A DNA stretch of 51,519 nucleotides, taken from positions 1 to 51,519 of the forward strand of contig JAFXEJ010000093.1 in assembly GCA_017513795.1 (NCBI GenBank), written 5' to 3'. Positions 35,473 to 44,462 of this stretch are shown here, piece by piece. Numbering within the stretch: the first letter of the stretch is position 1; each line of letters opens with the position of its first letter. A program made the position numbers and the translations under genes. The notes beneath the pieces are model-generated. The model was not told where the DNA came from and searched no databases. It worked only from the letters and a program-made list of their open reading frames with translations. Source of the DNA: Ruminococcus sp. (GTDB taxonomy: Bacteria; Bacillota; Clostridia; Oscillospirales; Ruminococcaceae).

Positions 35473-36825
35473 TTATACACCGGGAGGAGCGTTATACTCC
35501 GGATTTGAGAAACGTGTATACTGACCGTCCCAGATAAGGTTTACGGAACCTGTTTCACCGTGACGATTTTTTGCGATAATACATTCAGAGATATTTTGAT
35601 TCTGACTTTCTTTATTGTAATATGCGTCACGATAAAGAAAGAGAACAATATCAGCATCCTGCTCGATAGAACCCGATTCACGGAGGTCTGAAAGCATAGG
35701 ACGCTTATCAGTTCTTCCTTCAACAGCACGGGAGAGCTGTGACAGAAGAATGACAGGAACATTAAGTTCCTTAGCCATTACCTTTAGTTCTCTTGTGATC
35801 TCGGAAATAACAAGAACACGGTTGTCAGAACGTGAGGTACTTCCCATAAGCTGAAGGTAGTCGATGATAACAAGTCCGAGATTTTTCACACGGCGCAGTT
35901 TGGCTTTCATCTGCTGAACGGTCATGCTGGCGGTATCGTCAATGTACAGCGGCAAGGTACTGAGATATCCGGCACTTGTAGCAAGTTTTACCCAGTCTTC
36001 GCCGGAAATACGTCCGTTTCGCAGAGAATTCGAATCAACAAGAGCCTCTGTGGAAAGGATACGGGTAGCCAGCTGTTCCTTTGACATTTCGAGGTTGAAT
36101 GTAACAACATCTTTTTCTGAATGTCTCGCTACATTAGTAGCGATATTCATGGCAAAAGAAGTCTTACCCATACCAGGACGAGCAGCAATAATTATCAGGT
36201 CCGACTTATTCAGACCGGAAGTAATACTGTCAAGAAGTGTAAATCCTGTTCTTGCGCCGACATACTTATCTTTGTCAGGACCGGAAATCTTGCCCAATCT
36301 GTCGTATGCCTCGGCAATAGCTTCAGAAATCGGTATAAGTCCACGGACATCACGTCCCTGACGTATATCGTATATTTTCTGCTCTGCCGAATCAAGAAGC
36401 AGCTGAGCGTCATGCTCGCCAGACTGTATATTTTCAAGGATAGAACGTGCCGCATATCCAAGACTGCGGATAAAAAACTTATCTGCAACAATTTTGCAGT
36501 AGCTTTCAATATTTGAAGTAGAGGGGAGCGTTTCGCCGATCTCAGAAAGATAACGTCTGCCTTCTGCGGCAGTTTCAAAAATATGCATCTTTTCTGCTTC
36601 ATTGAGAACTGTAATGATATCAACAGGCGAGCCTGACGAGAACATTCTTACAATGATAGCGAAGATTGCCTTGTGCTGTTCATTATAGAAATATTCAGCT
36701 TTTACCAGTTCTATAACGACAGGAAGAATAGACGGATCTGAGATAACTGCTCCTATAACGGACTGCTCCGCCTCGATGCTGTGGGGCAGCTCACGGGCGG
36801 AGAGGATAAAATTATTGTCGTCCAT
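35473..36825 (-). CDS. dnaB: Replicative DNA helicase
   Basis: This hexameric 5'-3' fork helicase is 450 residues, of normal size and with no intein. The N-terminal domain (PHSIEAEQSVIGAVISDP) is followed by the RecA-like domain: GLNKSDLIIIAARPGMGKTSFAMNIA (Walker A near 205-215), FNLEMSKEQLATRIL, IDDTASMTV, LVIIDYLQLM (Walker B), SQLSRAVEGR and ADIVLFLYRDAYY, and the C-terminal KNRHGETGSV. The gene is 5 nt downstream of rplI, a conserved rplI-dnaB arrangement. Confidence 0.96.
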   Translation of the reverse strand: MDDNNFILSARELPHSIEAEQSVIGAVISDPSILPVVIELVKAEYFYNEQHKAIFAIIVRMFSSGSPVDIITVLNEAEKMHIFETAAEGRRYLSEIGETLPSTSNIESYCKIVADKFFIRSLGYAARSILENIQSGEHDAQLLLDSAEQKIYDIRQGRDVRGLIPISEAIAEAYDRLGKISGPDKDKYVGARTGFTLLDSITSGLNKSDLIIIAARPGMGKTSFAMNIATNVARHSEKDVVTFNLEMSKEQLATRILSTEALVDSNSLRNGRISGEDWVKLATSAGYLSTLPLYIDDTASMTVQQMKAKLRRVKNLGLVIIDYLQLMGSTSRSDNRVLVISEITRELKVMAKELNVPVILLSQLSRAVEGRTDKRPMLSDLRESGSIEQDADIVLFLYRDAYYNKESQNQNISECIIAKNRHGETGSVNLIWDGQYTRFSNPEYNAPPGV

Positions 36826-36830
36826 AGTTA

Positions 36831-37277
36831 TCAGCTTTCGTCAACTTCGATATCAATCTTTTCGGAAATTCCGTTGTAAAGCTTGATAACAGCATTGTAT
36901 GATCCGAAATTCTTTATATCAGCGGCAAGAACAACTTTCTTCTTGTCAACCTTGACGCCGATCTGCTCAGAAATTGCATCGGCAATATTTGCAGCAGTAA
37001 CAGAGCCGAAAAGCTTGCCATTAGAACCAGCCTTTGCCTTGATGTTGATTTTTTTGCCCTTTAATTTTGCAGCAGCTTCATTAGCGGCCTGAATTTCAAG
37101 GTCGATCTTGTGCTGCGCAGAGGACTGCTGTCCCTGAAGTTTGCTCATATTTGTGGGAGTAGCTTCAACAGCATATCCCTTAGGAAGAAGCATGTTTCTT
37201 GCATATCCGTCAGCGACATTCTTGATCTCGCCCTTTTTGCCGGAGCCTTTGACATCCTGTAAAAAAATAACCTTCAT
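36831..37277 (-). CDS. rplI: 50S ribosomal protein L9
   Basis: The 148-residue protein starts [18 protein letters not shown] and continues [20 protein letters not shown], the bL9 signature. A long connecting helix (about 40-75) and a C-terminal domain ending [20 protein letters not shown] follow. L9 binds domain V of 23S rRNA and helps maintain the reading frame. It lies between gdpP and dnaB, a synteny found across Firmicutes. The 26-nt gap holds an AGAAAGG site. Confidence 0.97.
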   Translation of the reverse strand: MKVIFLQDVKGSGKKGEIKNVADGYARNMLLPKGYAVEATPTNMSKLQGQQSSAQHKIDLEIQAANEAAAKLKGKKINIKAKAGSNGKLFGSVTAANIADAISEQIGVKVDKKKVVLAADIKNFGSYNAVIKLYNGISEKIDIEVDES

Positions 37278-37303
37278 ATTTATCAGCCTTTCTGTTTATG
37301 TAT

Positions 37304-39271
37304 TTATTCATCCTCAAGACGAGCATCTATTGCATGGATCAGAGCCTTTACAGCCTCTTGTACTGTAGAGCCCTCGATTTGGGTGGCAGCCATTGTCTGA
37401 TGACCGCCGCCGCCCAGTTCTTCCATAATTACCTGAACATTGACAGCACCGAGAGATCTTGCAGAGATATTCAGAGTACTGCCAGTCTTGTAAATTACAA
37501 ATGAAGCGTCAACTCCCGTAATAGAGAGCAGTTCATCAGCCGCCTGAGGAGCAACAAGACGTAAATCGTCAGATTTGAAATCTGCAGCTGCGATAGCGCA
37601 GTTGCGGTGAATTTTAGCAGTTGAGACGATCTGTGATCTTCTCTTGTATGAATCAATTGAATTTGAAAACAGCAGTTTTACTGCAACGGTATCAGCACCG
37701 AGCTTTTTGAGATAAGCTGCTGCCTCAAAAGTACGAACGCCTGTCCGCATAACAAAATTTTTAGTATCAAGCATAATACCCGAAAGGAGAGCGTCTGCGT
37801 AACAGTTAGGGAATCGCTGATCCGTATCAAAGCGGAAATACTGAATAATTTCCGTTACCATTTCTGATGCTGATGAAGCATATGGTTCATGATGAAAGAT
37901 AACTGCATCATCAATAAAATTAACTGTTTTACGGTGATGATCTATTACAACAATATTCTTTGCCCTGTCATAGAGGCTGCGGCTTTCAAGGAAATCCTTG
38001 TTGTGCGTATCAACGATGATAAGGAGATCTCTGTCCTCGATATAACTTTCCGCCTCACCAGGAGTTATAAACAGCTGGTCATTTGTTTTATCTTCGATTT
38101 CGCTGATAAGATGAGACGCAAGATTTTTCGATCTGTCAACAGCGACAAAAGCCTTCTTTCCAAGAAGTCTGATTGCTCCTGCCATACCGCATGAAGCTCC
38201 GACAGAATCAAGATCACCGAAGCGATGTCCCATGATGAACACTTTTCCGGAATCTCTGATGATATCCTGAAGTGCATTGGCAATAACTCTTGTTTTGGCA
38301 TGAGAGCGTTTTTCTATGCCCTTTGAAACACCGCCGAAGAAACGATATCCGTTTTCAGTTTTTATAACCGCCTGATCTCCGCCTCTGCCGAGAGCCATAT
38401 CTATACATTGTTTTGCTATTTTTTCGCTTTCCTGAAGGGAATCAGCGCCGAGTCCCACACCAATAGAAAAGGTGATAGGATAATTATCTGAAATTTTTAT
38501 GCTTCGAGCCTCGTCGAGGATCTTGAATTTCTCATCGATAACTTTTTTCATATTACAGTTTTCGATTATAGCATAGAAGGTGTTCGAGGAAGTCTTTTTT
38601 ACAAGACCTTTTGTACTGAGCATAAAATTCTCAATAATTTTTTCTGTTTCAAGGGAAGTCTGTGATTTCACACTTTCCTTGGCGTTCTGCATTATTTCGT
38701 CGTAGTTGTCAATAGTGATTATCACAACATTCTGATGTGAATCATCCGACTTTTTCTTTACTGTGTAATAATCAGTCTGATCCTGAAAATAAAGTACATG
38801 AAAGCTCATGTTCATCTTGTCGTATTTTTCAGCAGATATTTTATATATACAGCCGTTTATATGGCATACAGCGAAGCCTTCAGATAAAAGATTGTTTATA
38901 TCAATGCTGACAAATCCCTCAAAATCGAGACCGTATACATCCTGACCAAGACTTATTTTTTCAGTAAAGATCTGATTAAACCAGACAAAATTCTTGTTTT
39001 CGTCAATTACAGCAACTGGTGCAGGGAGTGTGTTCATGTATTCAGCGGCTGAATTTTCAAGATGTTTATTCATTTTTGATATATGTCTGAATGAATTTTT
39101 GGTAAACACTGCGTATACAATCAGACCAAGTATTATCAGAAGAACAGCCGGAACAAGACAGACCACACCGAGCCAGTCATTATACTTGTGAAGTAAAACG
39201 GCAGAAACAGCAACATCAGCGAGCAACAGAAGCTGAACAACAAATAGTGCTGCCGGAAACTTATTTTTCAC
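37304..39271 (-). CDS. gdpP: Cyclic-di-AMP phosphodiesterase GdpP (DHH/DHHA1)
   Basis: The 655-residue membrane enzyme degrades c-di-AMP. It has two N-terminal helices (about 7-60), a PAS-like domain (about 80-175), a degenerate GGDEF domain (about 180-310, with GRGGDQAVI in place of GGDEF), the DHH domain with MGHRFGDLDSVGA near 348 and VVIDHHRKT near 443, and the DHHA1 domain with EELGGGGHQTMAA near 625. All DHH metal ligands look intact. The start is GTG at 39271 with AAGGAG upstream. It sits between rnj and rplI. Confidence 0.94.
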   Translation of the reverse strand: MKNKFPAALFVVQLLLLADVAVSAVLLHKYNDWLGVVCLVPAVLLIILGLIVYAVFTKNSFRHISKMNKHLENSAAEYMNTLPAPVAVIDENKNFVWFNQIFTEKISLGQDVYGLDFEGFVSIDINNLLSEGFAVCHINGCIYKISAEKYDKMNMSFHVLYFQDQTDYYTVKKKSDDSHQNVVIITIDNYDEIMQNAKESVKSQTSLETEKIIENFMLSTKGLVKKTSSNTFYAIIENCNMKKVIDEKFKILDEARSIKISDNYPITFSIGVGLGADSLQESEKIAKQCIDMALGRGGDQAVIKTENGYRFFGGVSKGIEKRSHAKTRVIANALQDIIRDSGKVFIMGHRFGDLDSVGASCGMAGAIRLLGKKAFVAVDRSKNLASHLISEIEDKTNDQLFITPGEAESYIEDRDLLIIVDTHNKDFLESRSLYDRAKNIVVIDHHRKTVNFIDDAVIFHHEPYASSASEMVTEIIQYFRFDTDQRFPNCYADALLSGIMLDTKNFVMRTGVRTFEAAAYLKKLGADTVAVKLLFSNSIDSYKRRSQIVSTAKIHRNCAIAAADFKSDDLRLVAPQAADELLSITGVDASFVIYKTGSTLNISARSLGAVNVQVIMEELGGGGHQTMAATQIEGSTVQEAVKALIHAIDARLEDE

Positions 39272-39294
39272 TTTTCCGCTCCTTCCGGAAACTA

Positions 39295-41118
39295 TCAGGT
39301 TTCCATTATAATGGGAAGAATCATAGGACTTCTCTTTGTTTTCTGGTAGATATAATCAGAGAGTGCATCTCTCATTTTGCCCTTCAGAGCATTCCATTCT
39401 CTCAGTTCAGCAGCAGAGCATGAATTAAGAGTATTGCTGAGAAGCAGTTTTGCCTCTACCATAAGTTCTTCTGATTCTCTTACATATACGAATCCACGGG
39501 AAATTATATCAGGACCAGCGACAACTTCGTTTGTAGCACGTTCAATTCCGATAACGATTATGATAAGACCATCCTGAGCCAGATGCTTTCTGTCACGAAG
39601 AACGATTGATCCGACATCGCCGACACCGAGACCGTCAACAAGGACACGTCCGGACGGAACCTGAGAAACTATGCTCATCTTGTTGCCATCAGTTTCGATA
39701 ACGTTTCCGATTTCTGCAATAATAACATTTTCTCTGGGGATTCCCATCTGAACAGCGAGATCAGCATGCTTTTTAAGGTGCTTGTATTCGCCGTGAACAG
39801 GGATAAAGAACTTAGGCTTTGTAAGAGCCTGAATAAGCTTCAGTTCCTCCTGACAGGCATGACCTGAAACATGGACTTCATACATAGCTTCATAAACGAC
39901 TTCTGCGCCCGACTTCATGAGTTCATTCACAACACGGGTAACGAATTTTTCATTTCCCGGAATAGGAGTTGCGGAGATGATAATGAAATCGAGAGGAGTT
40001 ATGTTAACCTTTTTGTGGTCGTTCATTGCCATTCTTGTAAGAGCTGACATAGGTTCGCCCTGACTTCCCGTAGTGATGAGAACGATACGTTCACTCTCAT
40101 AACGGTTCATCATTTCGATATCAATTATAAGTCCGTCCGGAACCTTTAAGTAACCAAGTTCAATAGCAGTATTTATAACATTTATCATGCTTCTGCCGAA
40201 TACAGCAACTTTTCTGCCGTATCTTTCTGCGCAGTTGATAATCTGCTGTACACGGTGTATATTGGATGAGAAAGTTGCGATGATTATACGCTTTCCCTCA
40301 GCCTTTTTGAAAAGCTGATCGAATGATTCTCCGACCATTCTTTCAGAATGAGTAAATCCCGGACGCTCAGCGTTGGTAGAATCAGCCATAAGAGCGAGAA
40401 CACCTCTGTTGCCAAGTTCTCCGAAGCGTGCGAGATCAATAATTTCGCCGTCGATAGGGGAATAATCGACCTTGAAGTCACCCGTATGGACGATAATACC
40501 TGCCGGAGTATGGATAGCCATTCCGACAGAATCAGGTATCGAATGATTTACCTTAATGAATTCAACAGCCATGCAGCCCATTTTTACTGTCTTTTTTGGC
40601 TGGATAACATTAAGCGAAACCTTTCCGTAAAGTCCCTGCTCCTTGAGTTTTCCTTCAATAAGACCGATAGTAAGTCTTGTTCCGTACACAGGAACATTTA
40701 CTTTTTTAAGGAGATATGCAAGACCGCCGATATGGTCTTCATGTCCGTGAGTAATCACAACGCCTCTGATTTTTTCCTTGTTGCGTTCAACGAATGTGAA
40801 ATCGGGGATAACGATATCAACACCAGGCATATCAGCGTCAGGGAACGTAAGTCCGCAGTCAAGGATAAACATATCGTTGGAGCACATGAAAACGGTCATA
40901 TTCTTACCGATTTCATTAAGACCGCCCAGAGGAATAATTTTTACAGGAGTTCTTTTTATCTCCTTAGTCTGCCTTGTTCTTGTCTTAGCCGGCAGAATAT
41001 TTACCTCTGGTTCAGCAGTAACCGCAGGAGCAGTCGTTCTTTTCTTGTAGGTTCTTTTCGGAGCTGCCGCAGCAGGAGCTTTTTTTCTTGTTGTTTTATT
41101 TGTGTCTTTTTCGTTCAC
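39295..41118 (-). CDS. rnj: Ribonuclease J with basic N-terminal extension
   Basis: This metallo-beta-lactamase/beta-CASP ribonuclease has 5' exo- and endonuclease activity in mRNA decay and rRNA maturation. The metal motif THGHEDHIGG lies at 123-132 (His124, His126, Asp128, His129). IIPLGGLNEIGKNMTVF, LTFPD, MADSTNAERPGFTHSE, and VHVSGHACQEELKLIQALTKPKFFIPVHGEYKHL follow. The catalytic part starts near residue 55. The first 50 residues are Lys/Arg/Thr/Ala-rich and absent from B. subtilis RNase J1. The start is GTG at 41118 with AGAGAGGT 5 nt upstream. It is the first gene of the operon. Confidence 0.94.
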   Translation of the reverse strand: MNEKDTNKTTRKKAPAAAAPKRTYKKRTTAPAVTAEPEVNILPAKTRTRQTKEIKRTPVKIIPLGGLNEIGKNMTVFMCSNDMFILDCGLTFPDADMPGVDIVIPDFTFVERNKEKIRGVVITHGHEDHIGGLAYLLKKVNVPVYGTRLTIGLIEGKLKEQGLYGKVSLNVIQPKKTVKMGCMAVEFIKVNHSIPDSVGMAIHTPAGIIVHTGDFKVDYSPIDGEIIDLARFGELGNRGVLALMADSTNAERPGFTHSERMVGESFDQLFKKAEGKRIIIATFSSNIHRVQQIINCAERYGRKVAVFGRSMINVINTAIELGYLKVPDGLIIDIEMMNRYESERIVLITTGSQGEPMSALTRMAMNDHKKVNITPLDFIIISATPIPGNEKFVTRVVNELMKSGAEVVYEAMYEVHVSGHACQEELKLIQALTKPKFFIPVHGEYKHLKKHADLAVQMGIPRENVIIAEIGNVIETDGNKMSIVSQVPSGRVLVDGLGVGDVGSIVLRDRKHLAQDGLIIIVIGIERATNEVVAGPDIISRGFVYVRESEELMVEAKLLLSNTLNSCSAAELREWNALKGKMRDALSDYIYQKTKRSPMILPIIMET

Positions 41119-41440
41119 TTTATGACCTCTCTTTCTCGAAAATACAGAGTCTCCGTGCCAGAACGTACACAGGCGGAGGTACTCTGTTTGCGGTGGATAT
41201 TATGTTTTCACGGATAATCCAAAGTACGGATGATAATGTAGTACATGCGCAGAATACAGCATTTTTATAATTTATGCAATATTTGAATTCTTTGCGGATT
41301 TTCCGGATTTTTGAAATGTAATCACACTGATAGCAATACTCACACATCATGTGATTTTGAGGGTGATTCCCATATATTTAAAGGCATATGCGCCAATAAA
41401 GTCATTTGATGAAGCAATGCTCCATAACATTACATATACA
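41119..41440 (-). promoter_or_regulatory. Long structured 5' leader of rnj
   Basis: No convincing gene occupies this stretch. The consensus promoter at 41446-41474 implies a leader of about 320 nt. A hairpin with arms at 41144-41155 and 41174-41187 (ACAGAGT plus CTCCG against CGGAG plus ACTCTGT, with a 2-nt bulge) stands just before the ribosome binding site. Its ACCTC can pair with the GAGGT of that site, so a switch affecting translation is possible. A second AATCACA/TGTGATT pair lies near 41320-41355. Autoregulation by RNase J is an inference. Confidence 0.5.
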
Positions 41441-41445
41441 ATATA

Positions 41446-41474
41446 ATTATACTAAGATTTTCAGTAAATGTCAA
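41446..41474 (-). promoter_or_regulatory. Perfect-consensus sigma-A promoter of rnj-gdpP-rplI-dnaB-tilS-ftsH
   Basis: On the minus strand TTGACA (41469-41474), 17-nt spacer, TATAAT (41446-41451). The six downstream genes are all on the minus strand with gaps of 2-31 nt, and I see no terminator until 32165. Confidence 0.88.
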
Positions 41475-41537
41475 TAGAAAAACGGTATTAATTTTTGTAG
41501 TTATGCATAATAAAATTTTATAATAAATATCAAAATA

Positions 41538-42626
41538 TCAGAATTTGCCTTTTCTGATTCTGTCTGTCCAATAGCCGCAAAGTTCCGATGCAGTTTCCGC
41601 TGTGAACGTCTGTACAGTAAGAGTTACTCTGCTTTTTCCGCTTCTGGATATTAGAATTCTGCCATTTTTTTCTTCTATACAACGTTTCTCAGGAATATTC
41701 TCTGTAAAAGAAATAATCACTTCACGTTTGACAGAAGAAAGGGAGGGGATAGCTCTGATATTTTTGTAAAAAGACTGCCTGTCCTCTGCAAGATGAGTGC
41801 ACATATACAGCGGATCCCAGAGAAATCTTTGTTTTGCTGCCTCGTCCGGAATGATTTTCTCTGGATCAAAGCGTATAATATTTCTGTTATCAGAAATAAG
41901 ATCAGCTCCATAATGGAAATCTTCCGGCAGAAATACTGTTTCGCCCGCCGAAGCAAGAGTGTATGCAAATGTAAGCAGAAGCTTTTCATTTGAGATAAAT
42001 CCAAGCTCAGAAGAATATGCATTAACTTTTCTGCCGTCATCAGAAATCTGAAATACAAGTTCATCATTGTTTCCGGAGAAAAACTCATGCCATAAAGAAC
42101 GTACAGAACGGCTTCCGCAGCTTATAGCAGCCGGAATTGGTAAAACAGTATTTTTCAGCGAACATTTTATATTATTGATATATATTTCACGGAACGAACT
42201 GACAGAAGTGATTTTTCCGGTACGTTTTACAGGCAGCGGAGCAGCAGAATTCATGATTTCCGTCATAATTCTGCTGCTGAGAGGAAATCTGTTTCCGGAA
42301 AAGAAAGAGAGCTTCACATTATCAGCATTTCCGCTGACATAAATGCCGCAGTCTGCTGAAACAAGAGATAATCCGAACAGAAACGAGGGAGTGTCGGTAT
42401 TTTCGCATACATAGGCATCCTTTCCACCCTCAGAAATTCCGCAGCATATAGCGTAAAGAATATGATTGTGCCCGAAGCTGTCACATCCGACGCTGAATCG
42501 TTCAAAAAAACGTGATATCACACGTCCTAATTCTGAAACAGCCGCCGAAGTAATAGGGGTATCAGGCAGTGATTCGCAGTACCCGTCACGAAAACTGAAA
42601 AATTTATTTTCTCCGCAATAGCTCAT
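41538..42626 (-). CDS. Degenerate phosphohexomutase-like protein (probable pseudoenzyme)
   Basis: The 362-residue protein is shorter than GlmM or PgcA (about 450). It keeps the outline of the alpha-D-phosphohexomutase fold. SVGCDSFGHNHILYAICCGI (45-64) corresponds to IGRDTR..S..LA.A...G, GIYVSGNADNVKLSFFSGNRFPLS (94-117) to the SASHNP..NGIKFF region, and GRILISRSGKSRVTLTVQTF (322-341) to GR.LVRPSGTEPKIRVMVE. The catalytic loop is VSGNADN, the DGDGDR metal loop is ISDDGRK (194-200), and the phosphate loop is SRSGKSR, so all three are altered. Its ATG has GAGGTGAC upstream. It follows the interrupted AGCS gene by 52 nt on the same strand. Catalysis is unlikely. Confidence 0.6.
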   Translation of the reverse strand: MSYCGENKFFSFRDGYCESLPDTPITSAAVSELGRVISRFFERFSVGCDSFGHNHILYAICCGISEGGKDAYVCENTDTPSFLFGLSLVSADCGIYVSGNADNVKLSFFSGNRFPLSSRIMTEIMNSAAPLPVKRTGKITSVSSFREIYINNIKCSLKNTVLPIPAAISCGSRSVRSLWHEFFSGNNDELVFQISDDGRKVNAYSSELGFISNEKLLLTFAYTLASAGETVFLPEDFHYGADLISDNRNIIRFDPEKIIPDEAAKQRFLWDPLYMCTHLAEDRQSFYKNIRAIPSLSSVKREVIISFTENIPEKRCIEEKNGRILISRSGKSRVTLTVQTFTAETASELCGYWTDRIRKGKF

Positions 42627-42678
42627 TTTGTCACCTCAAAAAATATATATACTTATTTATTGACGGTGATGTGGTTAT

Positions 42679-43923
42679 TTATTCCCTTTTTACTTTTTTA
42701 ATAAGCAGAATTAATCCCACAAGATTGGGAAAAGCCATCAGACCGTTGAAAATATCTGATATCAGCCATACAGTGTTCAGTGAAACTACTGCTCCGAGTG
42801 ATGCGGCAACTGAAAAAAATGCAGAAAATCCTTTTCCTGATTTTTTTCCGGAAAGAAAACGCCATGCAGTTTCACCGCAGTAGTACCAGCCGATTATGGT
42901 GCAAAACGCAAAGACAGCCATTGCAGCAGAAAGAAGTATTCCCGAAAAATCGCCGAGAACTGCGGAAAAAGCTCCGGATGCAGTGCTTTCGCCGGGAGAA
43001 CATATCATTACAAGCGCAGTAAGGGTACAGCAGATTATCGTATCAAAGAGAACCTCAAACATACTCCACATTCCCTGTAAATGAGGAGAATCGCTTTCTG
43101 CGGCGCTATGTAAAACAGGGGAACTTCCAAGTCCGGCTTCATTGGAGAAGATTCCCCGCCTTATCCCGATTGATATAGTATAACCGATACCGCCGGAGAC
43201 TGCCTGTTCAAATCCGAATGCATGGGAAAAAATCGAACGGAAGGCTTCCGGAAGCTGACTGCGGCATATTACAATAATACATAAACACATAATTCCGTAA
43301 ATAACAGAAGCTGCCGGAAGAAGTGCCTGTGCCGCTGAACCGATACGTTTTGCTCCGCCGCTTGTGACGATAAAAATCAATATAAATATAATAGCCGCCG
43401 CCGGAATACTTTTTACTTGTGCCGTACTGTTTACGCAGTCCATGAGGGAACTCACCTGTATCATTCCGCCCATTCCCACAGACGCAGAAAGACACATTAC
43501 TGCAAATACGGCTGCAAGCACAGGGGAGCCAAGTCCATGAAGAAGATATGCCATAGGTCCACGGCAGTCTTTTGTGCTGTATGTAACGGATAGACTGTTT
43601 TCTGCGTAGACAAGAGCCATACCGAGCAAAGCAGATATCCACATCTAGAATACAGCTCCTGGACCGCCGAGAGCGATTGCAGCGGCAACTCCGGTAATAT
43701 TTCCAGTACCCATAGCAGTTCCGAGCGACATACAGACGGTTTTCCACTGAGATAAACCGTTGTTGTCTTTCTGGTTTTTCCGTGCGTTTTTCAGAAGATA
43801 CGGTATAGTACTGAATTGTATGAATCTTAGTTTTATGGTATAAACTGCACCTGTGAACAGGAGCAGAAAAATAAGTCCTCCGCCCCATACAAATGAACTG
43901 ATCCGTTCAAGAATTTCTGTCAT
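42679..43923 (-). pseudogene. AGCS amino acid:Na+ symporter interrupted by one in-frame TAG
   Basis: Read through, this is a 414-residue alanine/glycine:cation symporter: ILERISSFVWGGGLIFLLL, CMSLGTAMGTGNITGVAAAIALGGPGAVF, then MWISALLGMALVYAE, GPMAYLLHGLG, GIRRGIFSNEAGLGSSPVLHSAA and FCTIIGWYYCGE. The family has GGPGAxFWMW at the join. Here the first Trp codon TGG is TAG (43645-43647), and everything else stays in frame. The next codon is ATG, so termination-reinitiation could produce two halves. ATG 43923 has AAGGAG upstream. The rest looks intact, so the mutation is recent, is tolerated by re-initiation, or is a sequencing error. Confidence 0.8.
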
Positions 43924-44019
43924 GATATTTCTCCTTACAGCATTAACTTTGTCAATCTGGTATATAATATAGAATATTGGCGGTATAATAGGATTATTCC
44001 ACAAAGAAGGTGAAATACA

Positions 44020-44460
44020 ATGAGACATTTTTATCCGGATAAAAAATCTGTCCGCTTATTGCAGATTATTATTTCAGCTATTGGTTTTATATTATATCTT
44101 ACAGCGAAGCACTATATTCACAGTAAAAGTACTTTGCTGATACTCGGAACGATTATTGTATCACTTTGTATCTGTATAATGTTCATATATCTGCCGCTGT
44201 ATTTTTCTTCTCTGAAATATATAGTCACGGATACAGAAATAATCAGGACAGGCGGAGTATTCATTAAAGTTCATCAGTCTGTGCTTTTTTCTTCAATACA
44301 GTACGTTACAGTGGTAAAAACATTTCTTTCCGGATATACAGGACTTAATTTTATAATTTTCTTTGTATTCGGCGGAAGATTCAGATTAATGTTTCTGAGC
44401 CGGAACGATATAGATGAGATTCTGAGATTATCCGGAACAGTTTACAGAAAGGAGAAATAA
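44020..44460 (+). CDS. Bacterial PH-domain (bPH2, YdbS-like) membrane protein
   Basis: The 146-residue protein has two closely spaced membrane helices (about 13-32 and 38-62) followed by a bPH2 domain (about 65-140), with YIVTDTEIIRTGGVFIKVHQSVLFSSIQYVTVVKTFLS in the family order. This matches the YdbS class, which usually occurs next to a longer YdbT-type gene, as here. In Bacillus these proteins are linked to resistance to antimicrobial peptides. AAGGTG precedes the ATG. It ends 2 nt before the next gene. Confidence 0.8.
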   Translation: MRHFYPDKKSVRLLQIIISAIGFILYLTAKHYIHSKSTLLILGTIIVSLCICIMFIYLPLYFSSLKYIVTDTEIIRTGGVFIKVHQSVLFSSIQYVTVVKTFLSGYTGLNFIIFFVFGGRFRLMFLSRNDIDEILRLSGTVYRKEK

Positions 44461-44462
44461 CC

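Noticed and set aside
41120-41350. 76-codon minus-strand ORF upstream of rnj with CxxCxxC-like cysteines
   Set aside because: No ribosome binding site precedes it, it does not resemble a known family, and the region is better explained as the rnj leader. It cannot be fully excluded as a leader peptide.
43208-43888. 226-codon ORF in another frame across the AGCS gene
   Set aside because: The translation is rich in Arg, Tyr and Cys with no family features; it is a shadow of the symporter gene.
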